DNA of 64,000 bases from Chitinophagales bacterium (GTDB lineage Bacteria > Bacteroidota > Bacteroidia > Chitinophagales > Chitinophagaceae), in contig JAFLBI010000001.1 in NCBI GenBank assembly GCA_017303835.1, positions 2,480,001-2,544,000 of the forward strand. Direction: 5' to 3'. Shown in pieces: positions 1 through 8,842 of the stretch; positions within the stretch are counted from its first letter, which is position 1, and every line of letters begins with the position of its first letter. The notes under the pieces were generated by a model that was not told the DNA's origin, did no database searches, and saw only the letters and a list, made by a program, of their open reading frames with translations. Both the position numbers and the translations under genes were made by a program.

Positions 1-3
1 TGT

Positions 4-375
4 ATGAGAAAACTATTGCTGTTTGTTTTTGTATGCTTTCTGGGTCTGGCTGCTAAAGCACAGGAAACTATCAGTATCGATGATATCGCCAAATATGTTG
101 GTAAGGAAGTAAAAGTGTGTGATAAAGTATATAGTGCCCGATTCCTGGACAATTCAGCACGTCAATTAACCCTGATCAACCTGGGTGGAAAATACCCTAA
201 TCAGAAAATGACTGTAGTCATTGACGGAGATAGCCGAAAAAATTTTACTTGGAAGCCGGAAGAATTTTTACTCAATAAAGAGATCTGTGTCAAAGGGAAA
301 GTGAAGGAGTACAAGGGTGGTTATCAGATAGATGTAACCAAGCCCGAAGATTTGGAAGTGAAATCGGGTCAGTAA
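4..375 (+). CDS. Exported small OB-fold-like protein
   Basis: A 123-residue protein with a clear N-terminal signal peptide ending near AKAQ (residues 17-20). The rest is a single small domain that begins with a phrase of the type 'DIAKYVGKEVKVCDKV' and ends with 'VKGKVKEYKGGYQIDV', the alternation of short beta strands expected of exported nucleic-acid-binding-like OB folds in Bacteroidota. No catalytic residues are visible and I do not assign a function. The start codon lies three bases inside the window, so its promoter is not seen. The next gene is on the same strand 83 bases downstream. Confidence 0.75.
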   Translation: MRKLLLFVFVCFLGLAAKAQETISIDDIAKYVGKEVKVCDKVYSARFLDNSARQLTLINLGGKYPNQKMTVVIDGDSRKNFTWKPEEFLLNKEICVKGKVKEYKGGYQIDVTKPEDLEVKSGQ

Positions 376-458
376 AATGCCGGGCAGGCATGGTTTGTAT
401 AAATTGTTTTTTAGACCTGCACAATAAGTTGGTATAAAGTTTGTTTCTTTAATTAGTC

Positions 459-776
459 ATGTTTAACGGGAGAAGATATCCATTGCTTTGCCTGATTGGT
501 GCTTTCTTGGTACTGATGAGCATGACTATGCAAATGGGTATAGCAGTTTTTCCGCAGGAGCAAGCTTCTATTGCCTGCATGGCCACAATGCCCGATGATC
601 AGGAGTTGCCAGATGGCCCCGAAAAAGATGGTGATGATCAATCAGATGTTTTTATGACAGCAATTCAGCATGCTGAATTTGTTACAGCAGAAACACAATT
701 GCCGCAGCATCAGTATCCTTTCGATACAACATTACCGGAAGATCCGCTTTCCCTGCCTTTTCAGCCGCCTGTATGA
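459..776 (+). CDS. Small exported protein with acidic middle and proline-rich end
   Basis: A 105-residue protein with an N-terminal hydrophobic segment (about residues 8-30) that could be a signal peptide or anchor. The middle is acidic (around residues 46-62) and the C-terminus ends in a proline-rich tail. I do not recognise the family. It resembles in layout the following gene (834-1223) and a third small gene beside the efflux operon (59828-60175): hydrophobic start, acidic or Cys/His-containing body, and a Pro-rich last ten residues. An antisense frame of 62 codons across the same bases is judged a shadow. Confidence 0.5.
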   Translation: MFNGRRYPLLCLIGAFLVLMSMTMQMGIAVFPQEQASIACMATMPDDQELPDGPEKDGDDQSDVFMTAIQHAEFVTAETQLPQHQYPFDTTLPEDPLSLPFQPPV

Positions 777-833
777 GCTTTGCACTTTGTAGTGTAGCAA
801 GGCAAAATTCTTTTTTTATTCATCAGGCATTTC

Positions 834-1223
834 ATGTTTCAATTAGCAGCATATAAACATTGGATATTACACAGACTCTGGGTGAGTCTGGCCTGTTTTC
901 TGCTGCTCAATAGTGTAAGCTTTAATGATCCAGGTTCACCAGATCTGGGTGTGAGTAAAGAAGGTATTTACCGTGAAAATTTACTTACCCTGCTGGTAGG
1001 GCTGGTTTCAGATTCTATTACTGATAAGGAAAAGCAACATGGCCAAAGTAGTGCCAACCTGATTCCTGATTTTTCTAAAGACAGTGTTTGCGATGAGCAA
1101 TTGCATTGTCATGTGCAATGCAGTCAGTTAGCTGAACCATTGGCTGCATTTAATGATGCAGAACAGTTTGCAGCTGAAAAAGTATTCAAAAAAGTTCCTA
1201 CGCCTCCTCCCCAGTTATCGTGA
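834..1223 (+). CDS. Small exported protein with Cys/His cluster and PPP tail
   Basis: A 129-residue protein. One hydrophobic segment covers about residues 12-28. A cluster containing CDEQLHCHVQC (about residues 86-96) has three Cys and one or two His residues and looks able to bind a metal, although this is inference. The protein ends with a triple proline close to the C-terminus, as does the small protein at 59828-60175. Function unknown. It lies 57 bases after the similar gene at 459-776 and 36 bases before a 39-codon membrane peptide, so the three may be cotranscribed. Confidence 0.5.
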   Translation: MFQLAAYKHWILHRLWVSLACFLLLNSVSFNDPGSPDLGVSKEGIYRENLLTLLVGLVSDSITDKEKQHGQSSANLIPDFSKDSVCDEQLHCHVQCSQLAEPLAAFNDAEQFAAEKVFKKVPTPPPQLS

Positions 1224-1259
1224 ATGGTTGAACATTTTTATTCACGATAAACTCTTTAC

Positions 1260-1379
1260 ATGGAAACGGAAAATAATACCCGTGACAGACGCCTCATGTG
1301 GGCGCAGCTGGTTGCTGCAATTTGTCTGATAGCGGTTATCATAGCGTTATACCTGATCAAAGGGTATACGCATGGATGA
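1260..1379 (+). CDS. 39-residue single-span membrane peptide
   Basis: A short open frame that starts with ATG and encodes a charged N-terminus (METENNTRDRR) followed by one strongly hydrophobic segment of about 20 residues (AAICLIAVIIALYLI) and a short polar end (KGYTHG). This charged-then-hydrophobic layout is typical of small membrane proteins and would be unusual in random sequence. It follows the exported protein gene by 36 bases. No family recognised. Codon-level evidence is limited because of its length. Confidence 0.4.
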   Translation: METENNTRDRRLMWAQLVAAICLIAVIIALYLIKGYTHG

Positions 1380-1463
1380 TGCAAGCCAGTGTTTTGGTTT
1401 GTTTAGGTGCCCTGCTCTGCTTTTGCGGAGCGGGGTTTTTTATGCAACAGATGTTTATCTTAG

Positions 1464-2237
1464 ATGTACATGCTGAATCAAAGAATTACTACACTGTTAG
1501 TTTTTATGCTTTTGAGCTGCTCAGTCTTGCAGGCGCAAAAGGTGCAAGCTCTTTCTTATAATATTCATATCGCACAGGATGCGCAGAACAAAGATCAGTT
1601 GAAGCCAATGGCTGAATGGATCAAATCATCAGGTGCGGGTTTAATTGGTTTGCAGGAAGTTGATAGTGTTTGTAACAGATCTGGTAAAGTGGATCAGCTG
1701 GAGCAACTGAAACAGATAACCGGAATGCATGGTATTTTCAGCAGGCATTTTGCATTTGATGGTGGTGCGTATGGCTTGGCGGTTTTATCCAGATATCCCA
1801 TCGACTCTGTACATCATGATAGAATTTCGCTGCAGAGTATGGGTAAACAGGAGACCAGGGCCTTGCTTACAGTATTTGTTACCATTAATAAGCGTGCAGT
1901 TGCATTCTCAACAGTACATCTGGATTATCGGGATGCAGCATCCAGAAAACAACAAGCGCAGGAATTGGTGCATACATTTCAGCAATACACAATGCCTGTA
2001 ATCCTTACAGGTGATATGAATGCAGAGCCGGGAACGGGTGCCATAGAGTTACTGACAACTGCTTTTCAGGATTGTACCAATACGCAAGCGTATACTTATC
2101 CGGTAGAAAAACCTACTAAAAAAATTGATTATGTGTTTGTGCAAAAACATGCAGTCAAGAAAATACACAGTGCAGCAGTGCTCCCTCAAATATTTTCAGA
2201 TCATTTACCGGTGGTAGCAACTATCCGATTAAAATAA
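1464..2237 (+). CDS. Exported endonuclease/exonuclease/phosphatase family protein
   Basis: A 257-residue protein of the EEP fold. Seen in order: signal peptide (residues 1-25, ending LQAQ; the LLSC inside it could also be read as a lipobox), the metal-binding Glu in LQEVD (about residue 65), GDMNAEP (about 181-187), IDYVF (about 222), and the terminal catalytic SDHLPV (about 245-250). The enzyme is expected to hydrolyse phosphodiester or phosphomonoester bonds outside the cytoplasm; the substrate cannot be told. A second ATG six bases downstream (1470) is an equally good start. It ends four bases before the GNAT gene, so they are probably coexpressed. Confidence 0.85.
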   Translation: MYMLNQRITTLLVFMLLSCSVLQAQKVQALSYNIHIAQDAQNKDQLKPMAEWIKSSGAGLIGLQEVDSVCNRSGKVDQLEQLKQITGMHGIFSRHFAFDGGAYGLAVLSRYPIDSVHHDRISLQSMGKQETRALLTVFVTINKRAVAFSTVHLDYRDAASRKQQAQELVHTFQQYTMPVILTGDMNAEPGTGAIELLTTAFQDCTNTQAYTYPVEKPTKKIDYVFVQKHAVKKIHSAAVLPQIFSDHLPVVATIRLK

Positions 2238-2241
2238 ATTT

Positions 2242-2769
2242 ATGCAACCCAATTGGCAACCAAATCTTTCAAATGAATTAGTGCATTTATGCCCATTGCA
2301 GGCAGCTGATTTTGAAGCCTTGTATGCAGTAGCAGCTGATCCATTGATTTGGGAACAACATCCCAATCCGGACAGATACAAGCGAGAAGTGTTCACCAAT
2401 TATTTCACAGGTGCCATGGAATCAAAAGGTGCGCTATTAATTACCGATGCGGCAACAGGTGCTGTTATTGGGTGCAGTAGATTTTATGATTATCTGCCTG
2501 AGCAACGTGAAGTAAAAATTGGGTATACTTTTTTCAGTAGGTCTTGCTGGGGAAAGCCTTATAATCGAACCGTCAAGCATTTAATGATTACACATGCATT
2601 GCAATATGCAGATACCATCATCTTCCATGTTGGTGCCAATAATATTCGTTCCAGAAAAGCCATGGAAAAATTGGGAGCTCGTTTCATAGGCGAGGAAGAA
2701 GTGGCGTATTACGGAGAAGCAAGTCGTTTGAATGTGGTTTATGCTATTACAAGCCAGGATTGGCAGTAA
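2242..2769 (+). CDS. GNAT-family N-acetyltransferase (RimJ/RimL-like)
   Basis: A 175-residue acetyltransferase of the RimJ/RimL subgroup. The pattern is typical: an N-terminal 'LVHLCPLQAADFEALY' strand and helix, a central IGCSRFYDY strand, and the C-terminal VGANNIRSRKAMEKLGARF motif in which Asn and Arg precede the helix. It would transfer an acetyl group from acetyl-CoA to an amine; the substrate is unknown. It starts four bases after the EEP gene. Its last 23 bases overlap the 3' end of the convergent membrane protein gene. Confidence 0.85.
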   Translation: MQPNWQPNLSNELVHLCPLQAADFEALYAVAADPLIWEQHPNPDRYKREVFTNYFTGAMESKGALLITDAATGAVIGCSRFYDYLPEQREVKIGYTFFSRSCWGKPYNRTVKHLMITHALQYADTIIFHVGANNIRSRKAMEKLGARFIGEEEVAYYGEASRLNVVYAITSQDWQ

Positions 2770-3334
2770 TTGTATGGCTTTTGCCAAATGCGGTCCTTGC
2801 CTGAATAATGGTTGCCAGGAATTGAATGCTACCCATTAATATGAAAAGCGCATCAAAGGAGATATAATTCGCAATCAATCCTCCAATCGCAATCGCAATG
2901 CCTGATACAAAAAAGGATTGTCCGTTGGCGATACCCCACAGAAAAGTATCATTCGTGTCCTCGAGCTCAGATGCAAAAGAAGCATCCCATGCAGGTGTGG
3001 AAACTGCTTCGGCTAGGCCAAGTCCAACCTGCACCAGCAATAGATCAATAGTATTATCTACAAGTAAATAAGCGAAGGTAAATAGGGTGTTCAAAGCATA
3101 ACCAATCACAATGAGTTTTGATTTCCATTTGGTTCTGTTGAATAGTTTGCCAATAGCCACATAAGCAATACCTGTTACAATCAGGTATAAAGACCATGCC
3201 CAGGTAATATCCATGATATCACCGCCCACTTTCTCAGCAAATACTGCGAAGAGTGGACCAAACAGGCCTTCTCCAAAATACCATAAGCTAGAGGCGAGTA
3301 AAAGAATCTTTGCTGATTTACTGAGTGGCGGCAT
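2747..3334 (-). CDS. Half-size MFS-type membrane protein (about six TM segments)
   Basis: A 195-residue membrane protein that reads like the N-terminal half of a major facilitator transporter: six hydrophobic segments, with a cytoplasmic loop GKLFNRTKWKSK between TM2 and TM3 in the place of the usual MFS motif A, and a conserved-looking helix AEAVSTPAWDASFASELED. Usual MFS proteins have about 400 residues and twelve segments. The ORF ends with an in-frame stop and nothing resembling a second half lies downstream, since the GNAT gene overlaps its 3' end. It may act as a homodimer or be a stable relic. Confidence 0.65.
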   Translation of the reverse strand: MPPLSKSAKILLLASSLWYFGEGLFGPLFAVFAEKVGGDIMDITWAWSLYLIVTGIAYVAIGKLFNRTKWKSKLIVIGYALNTLFTFAYLLVDNTIDLLLVQVGLGLAEAVSTPAWDASFASELEDTNDTFLWGIANGQSFFVSGIAIAIGGLIANYISFDALFILMGSIQFLATIIQARTAFGKSHTITANPGL

Positions 3335-3409
3335 AGAGGTTTGACTGTCTTATGCTGCATAGGTTTACTCGTTTGAATGCAGTACATTCATTGTAGTGAA
3401 TTCCTGTAT

Positions 3410-5473
3410 ATGCAAAGAATCATCTTATTGCTGTTGATCAGCATATTAGCTGTTAATGTAAGTGCACAAAAAATTACTATCAGTAAACAGTTTGTACAGT
3501 TAAGCACCGAAGTAAAGCCTGATGGAGTGGTTACATACGCTGTTCAGTTTAAGGGTAAGCAGGTTGTATTACCCTCCAGCTTTTCATTTAAAATCAATAA
3601 GCCGGCTACAGTGCTGAATCGATTCAAATTACTGGGAGTTGATACAAGTAGATTTGATGAGCGATGGCAACCCATTTGGGGTGAGGAAGATGCCATTCTC
3701 AATAGCCATGCGCAGTTGGTGCTGCATCTGCAACAAATACATACCCCATTCCTGAAAATAGATATTCAGTTTCGAGTGTTTGCAGATGGTGTTGGTTTTC
3801 GATATGTGTTTCCACAGCAGAATGGCATAGATTATTTTGTTGTTCAGGATGAGCAAACACAATTTCGACTAACGGGTGATCATACTGCTTTCTGGATTCC
3901 CGGCGATTATGATACCAATGAATACGCTTATGAGCAAACCAAGCTTTCTGCAATTGATGCGTTCAAAGCCGGCGCAAAAGAGAAAGATATTCTGGTAACA
4001 ACGCGGTTTAGTAAAACAGGGGTACAAACCCCTTTGCAGATGAAGTCCGCAGATGGTTTGTACATTAATATCCATGAAGCGGCTTTGGTGAATTATCCTG
4101 CCATGCAGTTATTGTATCAGCCTGCTGCAAAAACATTTGTTTCACAACTAGTGCCGGATGCCGTTGGTAACAAAGCCTATGTGCATGCACCTTTTTCAAC
4201 CCCATGGCGTACTGTATTGGTGAGTGATCGTGCTGCAGACTTATTACTGTCTAGAACTATTCTGAACTTAAACGAGCCCAATGCATTACCGCAAACCGAT
4301 TTTATTCGTCCCCAAAAATTTCTGGGTATGTGGTGGGAGATGCATATTGGTAAAGCAACCTGGCAATTGGCAGGAGGTAAGCATGGTGCCAATACAGCTA
4401 ATGTGAAGCGTTACATCGACTTTGCAGCACAGCATGGTTTTGATGGGGTGTTGATTGAGGGGTGGAACATAGGTTGGGAAGATTGGATTGGCCACTGGAA
4501 AGAAAATGTGTTTGATTTTATTACGCCCTATCCTGATTATGATATCAATCACTTGGTGGCTTATGCCAAAGAAAAGAATGTGCAAATCATCATGCATCAC
4601 GAAACATCAGGTGCCGCTACTAACTATGAACGATGGATGGATACAGCTTATCGGTTTATGATTAACCACAATATGCGTTCGGTGAAAACTGGTTATGTTG
4701 GGCAAATCATTCCACGCGGAGAACACCATGATGGTCAATGGATGGTGAATCACTATAATCGCGTTATTCAGAAAGCCGCGAAATATGGCATCATGATTGA
4801 TGCACATGAACCAGTAAGGCCAACGGGCTTGCACAGAACATATCCAAATTTCATGGCTGCAGAAGCTTCCCGCGGAGCGGAGTTCAACAATGCACCAACT
4901 TTGGGTATTACGCCTGCGCACAATACCATTCTGCCTTTTACGCGGTTAATGGGTGGCCCCATGGATTATACACCCGGTTTGTTTCATATGCAGTTGAATC
5001 AGTTTGTGCCGGCTCGAAAACAAAGAGTACGATCTACTTTAGCCAAACAGCTGGCCTTGTATGTTACGATGTATAGTCCTATGCAGATGGCTGCTGATCT
5101 TCCTGAGAATTACGAACAACATTTAGATGCGTTTCAATTTATCAAGGATGTACCCGTGAATTGGTCTGAGACGAAAGTGCTGTTTGCTGAGCCTGGTGAT
5201 TACATTACCATCGCCCGAAGGGCAAAAGCAAAATCGGATTGGTTTATTGGCGGTATAACCGATGAGCAATCGCGTCAGCAGGAAATAGTCTTAGATTTTT
5301 TGGAGACGGGCAAAACATATCGTGCAAGTATTTATCGGGATGCTGCTGATGCCGATTATGCCAAGAACCCTGAAGCCTATACAATTGAACAGCGTATAGT
5401 GCAAAAAGACGATAAGTTGTTGTTGCGTATGGCAGCCGGTGGTGGTTTTGCCATTAGTTTGATTGCGCAGTAA
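3410..5473 (+). CDS. Glycoside hydrolase family 97 (SusB-type alpha-glucosidase)
   Basis: A 687-residue exported enzyme. I start it at 3410 because this ATG is directly followed by a signal peptide (MQRIILLLLISILAVNVSAQ); an earlier in-frame ATG at 3377 would add 11 unlikely residues. GH97 signatures are visible: an N-terminal beta-sandwich, GFDGVLIEGWNIGWEDW near residue 345, MHHETSG near 400, and a downstream block IDAHEPVRPTGLHR followed by AAEASRGAEFN near 465-490. The Glu in HHET suggests the inverting alpha-glucosidase branch rather than the retaining alpha-galactosidase branch (from family knowledge). No susC/susD genes are adjacent. Confidence 0.9.
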   Translation: MQRIILLLLISILAVNVSAQKITISKQFVQLSTEVKPDGVVTYAVQFKGKQVVLPSSFSFKINKPATVLNRFKLLGVDTSRFDERWQPIWGEEDAILNSHAQLVLHLQQIHTPFLKIDIQFRVFADGVGFRYVFPQQNGIDYFVVQDEQTQFRLTGDHTAFWIPGDYDTNEYAYEQTKLSAIDAFKAGAKEKDILVTTRFSKTGVQTPLQMKSADGLYINIHEAALVNYPAMQLLYQPAAKTFVSQLVPDAVGNKAYVHAPFSTPWRTVLVSDRAADLLLSRTILNLNEPNALPQTDFIRPQKFLGMWWEMHIGKATWQLAGGKHGANTANVKRYIDFAAQHGFDGVLIEGWNIGWEDWIGHWKENVFDFITPYPDYDINHLVAYAKEKNVQIIMHHETSGAATNYERWMDTAYRFMINHNMRSVKTGYVGQIIPRGEHHDGQWMVNHYNRVIQKAAKYGIMIDAHEPVRPTGLHRTYPNFMAAEASRGAEFNNAPTLGITPAHNTILPFTRLMGGPMDYTPGLFHMQLNQFVPARKQRVRSTLAKQLALYVTMYSPMQMAADLPENYEQHLDAFQFIKDVPVNWSETKVLFAEPGDYITIARRAKAKSDWFIGGITDEQSRQQEIVLDFLETGKTYRASIYRDAADADYAKNPEAYTIEQRIVQKDDKLLLRMAAGGGFAISLIAQ

Positions 5474-5571
5474 GCGAGAAAATTTTGTTGAGATACTTGT
5501 TGGTGAAGCTGACACAAAAGCGCAGTTGCGTTTGGGCTTGTTGTACCTTATGGTAACCAAACCCCTATATC

Positions 5572-5991
5572 ATGCGTTTAGATCTAAGCAAATACCATGT
5601 GGTATCCCGTATCGCCATTTATCTGTTGGCCATCGTTTTGATCTGCATTGGTAGTTATCACCTCATGAAACCCAACGATCTTTTAGTTTATGTGCCCTTC
5701 TTTTTACCGGGTGGCATTAAATGGGCTTATCTCGTTGGTATCTGTTTTATACTGGTAGGCTTCTCATTTATCTTCAATTATTATGTGAAGCTGGCCAGCT
5801 ATTTATTGGCTGGTTTTCTCTTCTTCTTCATACTCACCGTGCACCTGCCTAATTACCTCAATGCAGGTATGGAAGAGATGAAGGTGTTTGCCCTCATCAA
5901 TGTATTGAAGGATACAGCCATCGCCAGTTTTGCCTTGCACCTCGCAGCAGGCGCACATCACCAGCACCTGCATTTTGAGGACAACGATTAA
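5572..5991 (+). CDS. DoxX-like four-helix membrane protein
   Basis: A 139-residue protein with four hydrophobic segments (about residues 12-29, 41-62, 68-90 and 104-124) and the opening helix pattern 'ISRIAIYLLAIVLICIGSYHLMKPND', like DoxX/DUF family membrane proteins. The C-terminus is histidine-rich (AGAHHQHLH) and may bind a metal. Function unknown; DoxX relatives are often linked to respiration or redox stress. It converges on arsC, with six bases between the stop codons. Confidence 0.65.
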   Translation: MRLDLSKYHVVSRIAIYLLAIVLICIGSYHLMKPNDLLVYVPFFLPGGIKWAYLVGICFILVGFSFIFNYYVKLASYLLAGFLFFFILTVHLPNYLNAGMEEMKVFALINVLKDTAIASFALHLAAGAHHQHLHFEDND

Positions 5992-5997
5992 GTGGTA

Positions 5998-6411
5998 CTA
6001 CAGATTGGCTGCTACAAAATCTGCGCAATAGGTCTTGATCATATCGCGCACGCTACGGAACTGTGCCATGATTTCCTCTTCTGTACCCGTTGCTTTTGCT
6101 GGGTCAGGGAAATTGTAATGGAATTTTTGTGCTGCACTTGGAAAGACCGGGCAACGTTCTTTGGCGTTATCACAAACTGTGATGACAAAGTCAACGGGCA
6201 GTCCCTGATATTCCAACACATTATTGGAAGTGTGGTGCGAAATATCAACCCCATCTTCTTGCATGGTGGCAATGGCTCTTGGGTTAACACCATGTGTTTC
6301 CACACCAGCACTGAGAATCTGGGCTTTGTTGCCTGCAAACTTTGCTAAATAACCATGGGCAATCTGGCTTCTGCAGCTATTGCCTGTACAGAGTACAAGA
6401 ATTGTTTTCAT
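5998..6411 (-). CDS. arsC: Arsenate reductase, low-molecular-weight phosphatase type
   Basis: A 137-residue cytoplasmic enzyme that reduces arsenate to arsenite. The P-loop CTGNSCRS (Cys8 to Ser15) is the phosphatase-like active site. Cys80 and Cys87 in TVCDNAKERCPVFP are the other two members of the thioredoxin-coupled redox triad, and Asp103 in FPDPAK is the expected general acid. The length is normal for the family. It is the last gene of arsR-arsM-acr3-arsC and starts five bases after the acr3 stop codon. Confidence 0.95.
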   Translation of the reverse strand: MKTILVLCTGNSCRSQIAHGYLAKFAGNKAQILSAGVETHGVNPRAIATMQEDGVDISHHTSNNVLEYQGLPVDFVITVCDNAKERCPVFPSAAQKFHYNFPDPAKATGTEEEIMAQFRSVRDMIKTYCADFVAANL

Positions 6412-6415
6412 ACAT

Positions 6416-7483
6416 TTATTTTGAACGATAGAATTGATCTCTTAACCAGAATGCAACTTTTACCAGAATAATCAGCGCTGGCACTTCTACCAGCGGACCG
6501 ATAACGCCAGCAAATGCTTGTCCGCTCTGAATACCAAATACACCAATAGCAACCGCGATAGCCAACTCGAAATTGTTGCCTGCTGCAGTAAATGCAATGG
6601 AAGTATTGGTTGCATAATCTGCGCCTAGTTTTTTGCCAATCAGGAAACTCACGAAGAACATGATGGCGAAATAAATAATTAGCGGAAGCGCAATGCGCAA
6701 AACATCCATCGGAATCTGTACAATGGCTTTCCCTTTCAGGCTGAACATGACTACTATAGTGAAAAGCAGGGCAATCAATGTAATCGGACTGATCTTCGGA
6801 ATGAATACTTCATTGAGCCAGTTTTCACCTTTTGCTTTTATCAGCAACCAACGTGTGAGATAGCCTGCAGCAAAGGGAATACCGAGGTAGATAGCAACCG
6901 TCTGCGCAATTTCACCGATTGTGATTGCTACAACTGCACCGGTAAATCCAAAAAGCGGTGGTAGTAGGGTGATGAATACATAAGCGTAGACGCTATACAG
7001 CAAAACTTGGAAGATGCTATTGAGTGCTACCAAGCCGGCTGCATATTCGCGACTGCCTTCAGCCAGTTCGTTCCATACAATCACCATGGCGATACAACGT
7101 GCCAGACCAATCAGAATTAATCCCGTCATGTATTCAGGATAATCCTGCAAAAAGAAAATAGCCAGTACAAACATGAGTATGGGGCCAATAATCCAGTTCA
7201 GGAAAAGTGAAGCGCCCAGCACTTTGGTATTGCGGAACACTTCACCTAATAAATGATAACGCACTTTCACAAAAGGCGGATACATCATCAGGATCAAACC
7301 AATGGCTAATGGAATATTGGTGGTGCCTGAGGAAAGTGTTTTTACATAATCGGATGATTCAGGCATGTAATAGCCGATGCCTACCCCGGCCAACATGGCC
7401 AGAAAAATCCATAGTGTCAGGTATCTGTCCAGAAACCCGAGTTGTTTTCTTTCGTGTGCAGGTGCGCAGTTATTGGCCGACAT
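6416..7483 (-). CDS. acr3: Arsenite efflux permease, ACR3 family
   Basis: A ten-helix inner-membrane arsenite carrier. I choose the ATG at 7483 (355 residues): an upstream in-frame ATG at 7585 would overlap arsM by 92 bases and add a non-conserved basic leader. The conserved Cys in [19 protein letters not shown], in the fourth membrane segment, is essential in studied ACR3 proteins. The helix ending [16 protein letters not shown] is also typical. The gene begins ten bases after arsM and ends four bases before arsC, so the operon is tightly packed. It exports the As(III) made by ArsC. Confidence 0.93.
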   Translation of the reverse strand: MSANNCAPAHERKQLGFLDRYLTLWIFLAMLAGVGIGYYMPESSDYVKTLSSGTTNIPLAIGLILMMYPPFVKVRYHLLGEVFRNTKVLGASLFLNWIIGPILMFVLAIFFLQDYPEYMTGLILIGLARCIAMVIVWNELAEGSREYAAGLVALNSIFQVLLYSVYAYVFITLLPPLFGFTGAVVAITIGEIAQTVAIYLGIPFAAGYLTRWLLIKAKGENWLNEVFIPKISPITLIALLFTIVVMFSLKGKAIVQIPMDVLRIALPLIIYFAIMFFVSFLIGKKLGADYATNTSIAFTAAGNNFELAIAVAIGVFGIQSGQAFAGVIGPLVEVPALIILVKVAFWLRDQFYRSK

Positions 7484-7493
7484 AGTCTTTTGT

Positions 7494-8345
7494 TTAGCAG
7501 CAACCAGATCCTGGTGTGCAGCAGTTGGTTTTTTCGGTTGATGGTTTTTGTGCAAAAACGGTGATGCTGAAAATACCAAGCTCACTTGATTTGAATTGAG
7601 CCAATTGTTCAGCGTTCAGGTATTGCTGTAAGATATCATCAGGGATGATGATGGGTTTTTCTTTCTGAATGGTAACTTGCTCAAATCCATTGATACGAAT
7701 CAGTTCCAGATACACATCTTTCTGAATGGCGCCTGATACACAGCCCGCGTACATTTCAGCGGCTTGTTGTAATGCTGCAGGCAGATTGCCTACCAGTACC
7801 ACATCACTAATGCTGAAGTGGCCGCCGGGTTTCAAAACGCGATAGATTTCTTTGAATACGCCATCTTTATTGGGTACAAGATTCAATACGCAATTGCTCA
7901 CAATCACATCAGCCATATTTGCACTTACGGGCATTTGCTCAATATCACCTTGTCTGAACTCAACGTTATTGTAGCCGAGTTTTTCTGCATTGGCGCGGGC
8001 TTTCTCCACCATGGCAGGTGTAAAATCGATACCAATTACTTTGCCACTCACACCAGTTTCATGACGTGCCACAAAGCAATCATTACCTGCGCCACTGCCC
8101 AAATCAATCACAGTATCGCCGGGTTTGATTTGTGCAAACTGAGTAGGCATTCCGCAACCCAGACCCAAATCTGCTGCTTCGGTATAACCATTTAAATTGC
8201 TGTAATCATCCGACATGATATTGTAGACTTCTGTAGAGCAACCGCCTGCGCCGCAACAGGAAGACATATTGGTAGCTTTGTCTTGCAGTGCTATCTCACT
8301 ATACTTTTCACGTACAAGGGCTTTCAGTTCAGCATCTGTTTTCAT
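7494..8345 (-). CDS. arsM: Arsenite S-adenosylmethionine methyltransferase
   Basis: A 283-residue class I methyltransferase. The SAM site DLGSGAGND is at residues 81-89. Cys152 ([11 protein letters not shown]) and Cys202 (YAGCVSGA) match the pair of As(III)-binding cysteines in ArsM, and Cys64 in GLGCG is a third candidate. Extra vicinal cysteines lie at both ends ([20 protein letters not shown]), a common feature of bacterial ArsM proteins. It makes methylated arsenicals in the cytoplasm. It is the second gene of the ars operon, 53 bases after arsR, and has its own copy of the presumed ArsR operator upstream. Confidence 0.94.
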   Translation of the reverse strand: MKTDAELKALVREKYSEIALQDKATNMSSCCGAGGCSTEVYNIMSDDYSNLNGYTEAADLGLGCGMPTQFAQIKPGDTVIDLGSGAGNDCFVARHETGVSGKVIGIDFTPAMVEKARANAEKLGYNNVEFRQGDIEQMPVSANMADVIVSNCVLNLVPNKDGVFKEIYRVLKPGGHFSISDVVLVGNLPAALQQAAEMYAGCVSGAIQKDVYLELIRINGFEQVTIQKEKPIIIPDDILQQYLNAEQLAQFKSSELGIFSITVFAQKPSTEKTNCCTPGSGCC

Positions 8346-8364
8346 ATTGATTGTTTTAAGGTTA

Positions 8365-8380
8365 ATCGTAATAATGCGAT
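8365..8380 (-). promoter_or_regulatory. Presumed ArsR operator between arsR and arsM
   Basis: A 16-base palindrome ATCGTAATAATGCGAT. It matches the site just upstream of arsR at 13 of 16 positions and extends with a shared GAAT, giving the consensus ATCGY-N6-RCGAT. The layout resembles the ATCAA-N6-TTGAT operators I recall for cyanobacterial ArsR (established knowledge, from memory). Its position 20 bases before the arsM start suggests a second regulated point inside the operon. Confidence 0.6.
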
Positions 8381-8398
8381 GAATTAGTGTAAAAAAAA

Positions 8399-8731
8399 TC
8401 AGCAGCAGCTTTGTTGTAAAATCGGTTGTTTACCCAGCAGGCCACTTAACAGGCTTACGGCTTTGTTCCAGGCTTTGTCATCAATGCAATAGCAGGTAGC
8501 AACACCTTCAATATTGCCTTTGATGAGGCCTGCATCTTTCAGTTCTTTCAAGTGTTGTGATACGGTTGATTGCGCAATGGGTAGCTCGTCTACAATATCG
8601 CCGCACACACATGCCTGCTTTTTCAGGAGTAATTGCAGAATAGCCACACGCGCCGGGTGCGCTAATGCCTTGGCATAGCGGGCTATTTCCAGTTCCTGTT
8701 TGCTGTAGTCTATTGTCTTAGTAATGCCCAT
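8399..8731 (-). CDS. arsR: ArsR-family arsenic-responsive repressor
   Basis: A 110-residue winged-helix repressor. The As(III) site is CVCGD (Cys41 and Cys43) at the start of the DNA-binding helices, followed by the recognition region [21 protein letters not shown]. More cysteines occur near residue 80 (ATCYCID) and at the end (QQSCC). It is the first gene of the ars operon. A palindromic operator lies four bases upstream of its start codon, which implies that it represses its own operon and leaves when arsenite binds. Confidence 0.94.
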   Translation of the reverse strand: MGITKTIDYSKQELEIARYAKALAHPARVAILQLLLKKQACVCGDIVDELPIAQSTVSQHLKELKDAGLIKGNIEGVATCYCIDDKAWNKAVSLLSGLLGKQPILQQSCC

Positions 8732-8734
8732 TTC

Positions 8735-8750
8735 ATCGCAATATTACGAT
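8735..8750 (-). promoter_or_regulatory. Presumed ArsR operator upstream of arsR
   Basis: A 16-base palindrome ATCGCAATATTACGAT followed by GAAT, ending four bases from the arsR start codon. It is repeated, with a few changes, at 8365-8380. Between it and the next sequence a TAATTTG (8765-8771, minus strand) could be a shortened -7 box, so the operator would sit over or just after the transcription start. Confidence 0.65.
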
Positions 8751-8800
8751 GAATATGATTATGGACAAATTATTTTTAAGTGTTGTATTCGCAAGTCTCA

Positions 8801-8841
8801 ATCAAAAAACAAAACCCCCAACAATTGCTTGTCGGGGGTTT
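8801..8841 (-). terminator. Intrinsic terminator after tRNA-Asn
   Basis: On the minus strand a stem AAACCCCC / GGGGGTTT with a central CGACAAGCAATTGTT region is followed by TTTGTTTTTTG. It lies directly after the 3' end of tRNA-Asn and ends that transcript; arsR transcription starts on the far side. Confidence 0.75.
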
Positions 8842-8842
8842 G

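Noticed and set aside
453-641. 62-codon minus-strand frame opposite the small exported protein
   Set aside because: It overlaps fully a gene with a better signal peptide and has no features of its own.
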